Of a stretch of DNA of 64,000 nucleotides, positions 59,592 through 64,000 are shown in pieces. Positions within the stretch are counted from its first letter, which is position 1, and every line of letters starts with the position of its first letter. The position numbers were made by a program, and so were the translations under genes. This DNA comes from Cordia subcordata (Eukaryota; Streptophyta; Magnoliopsida; Boraginales; Cordiaceae): positions 558,001-622,000 of the forward strand of contig JAPTOF010000017.1 in NCBI GenBank assembly GCA_028554755.1, read 5' to 3'. The notes under the pieces were generated by a model that worked only from the letters and a program-made list of their open reading frames with translations, made no database searches and had not been told where the DNA came from.

Positions 59592-61808
59592 TGCAAGACT
59601 AACCTTAGGTCAATTTTTAAATTTTTAACCATAAGCGCAATGGAAAAATAAATTCTTGTATACAATGATACCACAATGCATAGATTAAGAAGAAGATAAA
59701 GTAAAATTGTTAGAACAAGTTTACCTCTTGGAACAAAAAAAAGACCAAAAATTTTTACTGATTATTTGATTACCTTCTGGACCTCTGATTGGCAATGCAA
59801 CTGTTGGATTTGAATCCCTGAAAGTGTAGAATGTCCTCTTTAAATTTTTGCACGATCAAATAAATGATGAACACCCGATCAAGCTCAGATCTAAGGTTAC
59901 ACAGACAGTGACAGGAAAAAAAAAATTTCTATCCTCTTGTGTTTTTCTTTCCAAAACCTTTATAAGAATGACCTAAAATGCTTTTGATCTTCCCTACTAT
60001 GACCTGGGAGATGTTATCTATAAGTAAGGACAAAATTCTTGGTGAAAGAATTTAGTTTTAGAATTATAGAAGTCTATTCTTTACTTTGGTCGATCAAGAG
60101 AAGGACAAGAGGAGGAGAAGAGAATTCTTTCTTTTCTAAACTTCTCCAAGAACGTACGTGTCTCCAATATTTTTTGGCGTACGAATTATTTCAGCTATTT
60201 TCCATACTTAATTGACCCTATTTTAAGAGTTATCTTAGCAATAGAACTCCTGGGTAGACTAGGATTTTATGTTGAGGAGTTTGAATTCAAATAGAAAATT
60301 TTTAGGTGATAAGAGTTTCAAGTTAAAGCCAACTCTTGACCTAATCTTCTAGAATTTAAATCCTAACAAATCTTCTAGAATAAGTGTGTCCCACTGTCTC
60401 TTTCTTCTTTCCAAATTTTGGACGCCTCTCTACAAGACGACTTGACAAAAATGAATATTCCAAGATAGGAAACTTGGAGCTCAAGATATTTGAATTATCT
60501 TGTATAATATAGCAACTCCATCCTAATTTGGAAACCTTACTCAAAAGTTATGTCTTGTATACCTAGAAGCTTTAGCAAAGATATTAAGACACATTCTAAT
60601 TATCTACATTAAATCGTGGACCAATAAGAATTAAAAACAAATCTTATTTTTTGTTTCCAAGAATCCTAACGCAATTAGAAATCTTATGAAAATATACATT
60701 TAGCAATCGACCAATTCAAAGAAATAGTCAAGAAAAGACTTCTCATGCTTAAAACAATATTCGACTAGTAGAGAGACCAAAAGACATAATAACCCTTGGC
60801 TCCTAAAATGACCAAAATGCCCTTGCCTCCCCTTAGGCGACATAATGTCCATTTTGACCCTAGTCTATTTCACCACAAGACTAAAGCCATACTCCAAGCA
60901 TAATTATTGGATGCCAGAAACTTGTCACAATAATGAGTGACCTTTATCTTTGACCTACTAAGCAAAATGACCAAAACACCCCTCTATGTATGCCGGTAGT
61001 AAAGGTCGATCCTTTGGCTGTACCATCACCTCCTTAACTAGCTCTAAACCTTGGAATAGCTAGTCCAACATAACAATCATCTTCTGGTCACGTTACGCTT
61101 GATTTCGGGAGCAACCCATAAGTTAAATGATCGATATACCCTTGAAGGATTATACCACTAGATCTAGATTTAGATGATCATACGGACAAGTCCAAGAAGG
61201 CACAAAGAATCTACTGTTCCATATGCATGTCCAAACTGACCAAAACTCAACACCTAGTGCACAGAGCTATTGACCCTTGCCAAGCAAGGTCTCACTAATA
61301 ATAGATCAAAGTGCTAAACCTTGAATCCATCAGTTTATCCACGTATGCTCAAATTGATAGCATTGGCCACTTAGCAGTAGTGAGTATTGTGTTTTCTAAC
61401 TTTGATAGTACGATTACAAGAAAACTAACTCGTAGTGGTCCTGTCCAATACGTGACACATGTACTAGAGAGACAAGTCCGGAAAGACCTCTAATGACCTA
61501 GGTAGGTCATCCTCACAAGAAGACTTGCTCGCTATAAACTTATTCTAATAGAGTGCCCAGCATTACCATACGGTTATGGACTTATTTATAGCATTACTAA
61601 GACTAAACTGGGACTTACTGTACGTCCAGCCTCGCTGCATACCTAAGTCCTTAGTTAATGTCATTGGGCCTTCATGCATTACATCAACGCACAGTAGAAA
61701 GAATATAATATGCAAAACTTAATCATACTAACAAAAACTTGGGCGTATTACATATAGTATCTAATAAACATCATGCATTTGTGGTCATTAGGGCATGCAA
61801 ACCCAACA
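59592..61808 (-). mobile_element. Copia LTR related to 3864-5689 (about 2.2 kb)
   Basis: The rc starts TGTTGGGTTTGCATGCCC at 61808. It is collinear with 20890-19031: ATACGTGACACA, CAAGTCCGGAAAG, ACTTGCTCGCTATAAACTT and TACGGTTATGGACTT. Divergence is substantial, so it is an older or different subfamily. The lower end (59592) is estimated. Confidence 0.65.
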
Positions 61809-62434
61809 TCTTTATCATGTCTACTCTATTCAACAACAACATGGCACTGCTCACTTCAAGATACACAGTCACTTTGTATCTTTTCTCAGACTGAACCTCT
61901 ATTACCATCCTCTAGAGCCTCAAGAGCATCACCATACAGCTCCACCTGCTCCATGACATTATTCTGTCCAACTTTCACCCTAGCACCCTTAACTATACAA
62001 CTATTAAGAACATAGAAACTATCTATCAAAAACCTTCTTAAGAGTAATTGGGAGCCCTTATGCACTTTAGGGACTTTATTCTTACAATAAAATCTATGTC
62101 TGCAAGAATTTAATCGCCTAAGAGAAATCAAGTTCTTCTTTAGCTCAGGGACATGCCAACACTTGAAAGGTTTGATAGTGCCATCAAACATCTTGATCTT
62201 CATGATGCTGGTTCCAGCCACCGCCAATTGAGGTCATTCCTAAGATAGACCTTTTCACTCTTTCTGGAATAAGTAGAAAACCAATCTCTTCTAGGACACA
62301 TGAAACGTAGCACCAGAATCAAGAATCCACTGGTCTTGCCATTGTCTTACAGTGACAGATAAGACATCTCCAATACCATTAAAACTCTCATCTTCCGTGT
62401 CGTTCACCATGTTCATCGATTCTTGATTATTTCT
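61809..62434 (-). pseudogene. Copia protease / GAG-pre-integrase fragment
   Basis: The minus strand reads WILDSGATFHVS (active-site DSG, about 62320-62290), FSTYSRKSEKVYLG, then in another frame TSIMKIKMFDGTIKPFKCWHVPELKKNLISL (62210-62120) and LLRRFLIDSFYVLNS. This is the protease and following linker of Ty1/copia. Integrase, RT and RNase H are absent: the protease linker runs almost directly into the 3' LTR, implying a large internal deletion. The upstream gag is cut by the LTR at 62435. Confidence 0.85.
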
Positions 62435-64000
62435 TGATACTTCGTCTTTGAGTGCAAGCTCTAAAGACCAGTAAGCGCACAGATCGATGTAGTAAAGTGC
62501 ATGTAAGTGCGGGGTTGATTTCAGAGGGAGGCTATGTTGTGAGATGGATTCTACGTGTGTGTTCTAGAGTATGCCTAAAAAGAAGCCTAAACTATCTATT
62601 TTTGGGATTTTTGGATTTCTTTAACTAAAACAAATTAAACTAAACTATGGGAATGGAAAGTGGGAGACAAGCTAATCTAGAAGAACTAACAAATGGAAAC
62701 GTGTTAGGGTGACTTCAACTTATGAATGGGTGATTCTATACTTAAAGGCTATGGGATTAAAGAATGATGGCTTACTTTCATAATTGCTCTTAACTAGGTT
62801 GCTAAATCAGTGTCTTAATTTCTCTCTAGGACTCGGTGCGGGTCCATCCCTAGGCGGCCCGTCCTAGAGCTACGGCATGGTCCTTATGACCTAGGGCCTT
62901 AAGGGTGACCAATTAGCTTCCTAAGTGACTTAGAATGAACCTACCCTAGTACCTAAATCATTGGCTGGGTTTAAAGCCAAGACCTAGTGTCGCTAAGGTC
63001 GACTAAACCTATCCTGAAACCTATTGGCTGGATTTAAAGCCAAAGGAGACTTGGCCTAGGCTAGCCTTAAATTACTTACCGTCATTCTAAGGTCATTACA
63101 GTGAGATTTGACTTGTTAACACATTTATACATGTTCTTAGACAAGGTGTTCAGGAATAAAAGGATTTATTCAACTACCAAACATCTTCATGCTCGGATTA
63201 CACCATTAGAAGCAATTAACAACCAACATGTATGCATTATTGAAGTCATATTCACTACTAGGCATGCAAATATACACATAGACATGAATATAAGCATTAC
63301 CCACTTCATAGCATCCACATATAAACACATAGACATGATTATAGCATGGATTAGATGTGTTTAGTAATAAATAGACTTCAATATATACAAATGCTACTTA
63401 TTTAGGCATTTAATCAAACACTTAGACATGAATGAGAAAATAACCAGTTGAACAAGAAGATCAAACTTGTATATATTCAGCCATTTAATCCCATATCATA
63501 AGAGTATATAGCTAACCCATTACATAAGTTAATTCACCTTACACAAGTCTACTCAATCATAATGAGAGATAGAATTAGAGAGAGTTTATGAAGCTTTCCT
63601 TTCATCCTAGCTAATCTTGTACAAAGCTCTTGAGCAACTTGAATCCAAATGTTGAAACCCTCTAAATTCTCTTTATTCAAGGTGATGAAATATGTGAGAG
63701 TGTGTGTGTGATATGTACGAAGACTAGGGTTAAGTGTGTGTGTGTGATAGGTATGTAAAGATCCTCCTTAAAATTGCCAAAAAGATTTCCTTTTTTAGTC
63801 TGAAAATCAGGCTTTTATATCAACTTTTTACTAACTGTCGGTTGACCTAGCCGATCGACCGGCTTCTCCTCTTAGCTCGACCAGCTTTTTGGTGACACTC
63901 TCTGGACTGGCCGGTCGACCGGCTTTGGAGGGGTGGTCGTCTGGCTATTTTTAGCACCTCTCTGGAGTGGCCGGTCGATCGGCTCCTTCTTCAAGGTCGT
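62435..64000 (-). mobile_element. Athila-like LTR, minus strand, runs off the window
   Basis: The rc ends GAAGTATCA at 62435, after GTCTTTAGAGCTTGCACTC. Landmarks in order: GGACTCGGTGCGGGTCCATCCCTAGG (62830), TTGGCTGGGTTTAAAGCCAAG (62962), ACATAGACATG repeats (63270-63430). No primer-binding site lies below 62435; instead copia coding sequence starts, so this is a 3' or solo LTR inserted in copia. The U3 start lies beyond 64000. The ORF at 63101-63364 is LTR sequence. Confidence 0.8.

Noticed and set aside
1..64000. A wholly new defence or biosynthetic system
   Set aside because: Apart from the UBC gene, the recognisable coding segments are known transposable-element proteins or one captured fragment; the remaining frames are too short or broken to support a system.

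Overview
The window looks like nuclear DNA of a flowering plant, probably a eudicot. It has one intact eight-exon gene with GT-AG introns, plant lineages of Ty1/copia and Ty3/gypsy LTR retrotransposons, a plant L1-type LINE, a PIF/Harbinger element, a Mutator-like element and AT-rich intergenic sequence. I cannot name the species. No bacterial-style gene, CRISPR array or rRNA gene is visible.

Layout: 1-660 is unassigned sequence with a TA/TATG microsatellite and a possible tRNA-derived SINE. 661-5689 holds a minus-strand copia leader and LTR abutting the reverse transcriptase of a second copia element on the plus strand, which keeps its 3' LTR. 5690-7190 is a decayed Tat-like gypsy end with an antisense coiled-coil ORF. 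7195-14131 is Athila-like 3' sequence broken by a Reina-like gypsy element (8975-13668, minus). 14132-18695 is a stack of minus-strand gypsy LTRs. 18696-23230 is a gypsy 3' end and then a minus-strand copia element of the same family as 2476-5689. 23231-35650 is an Athila-like element whose RT is split by a 5'-truncated LINE (28938-33333). 35650-38886 is the opposite-strand 5' end of a relative plus another LTR piece. 39100-45450 is copia 3' sequence, LTR-like flanks and a 5.1-kb Mutator-like element carrying fragments of a lysophosphatidic acid acyltransferase gene. 46885-49297 is a PIF/Harbinger element with convergent ORFs. 50364-51430 is a 1.07-kb TIR element with TTA target duplications.

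The only gene that looks functional is at 51542-56036. It encodes a 153-residue Ubc13-type ubiquitin-conjugating enzyme (UBC35/UBC36 family) in eight exons whose lengths sum to 462 nt with every splice site intact. Its TATA box is 61 bp downstream of the TIR element. The rest, 56400-64000, is again retroelement debris: an unidentified ORF region, a 407-bp copia LTR, a long copia LTR joined to a protease fragment, and an Athila-like LTR running off the window.

Almost every mobile-element ORF carries stops or frameshifts, so the transposons are relics. The scientific interest lies in nesting, gene capture, rearrangement junctions and the survival of one housekeeping gene among them. I did not find a convincing new biological system. 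The best candidate for follow-up is the gene-capturing Mutator-like element.
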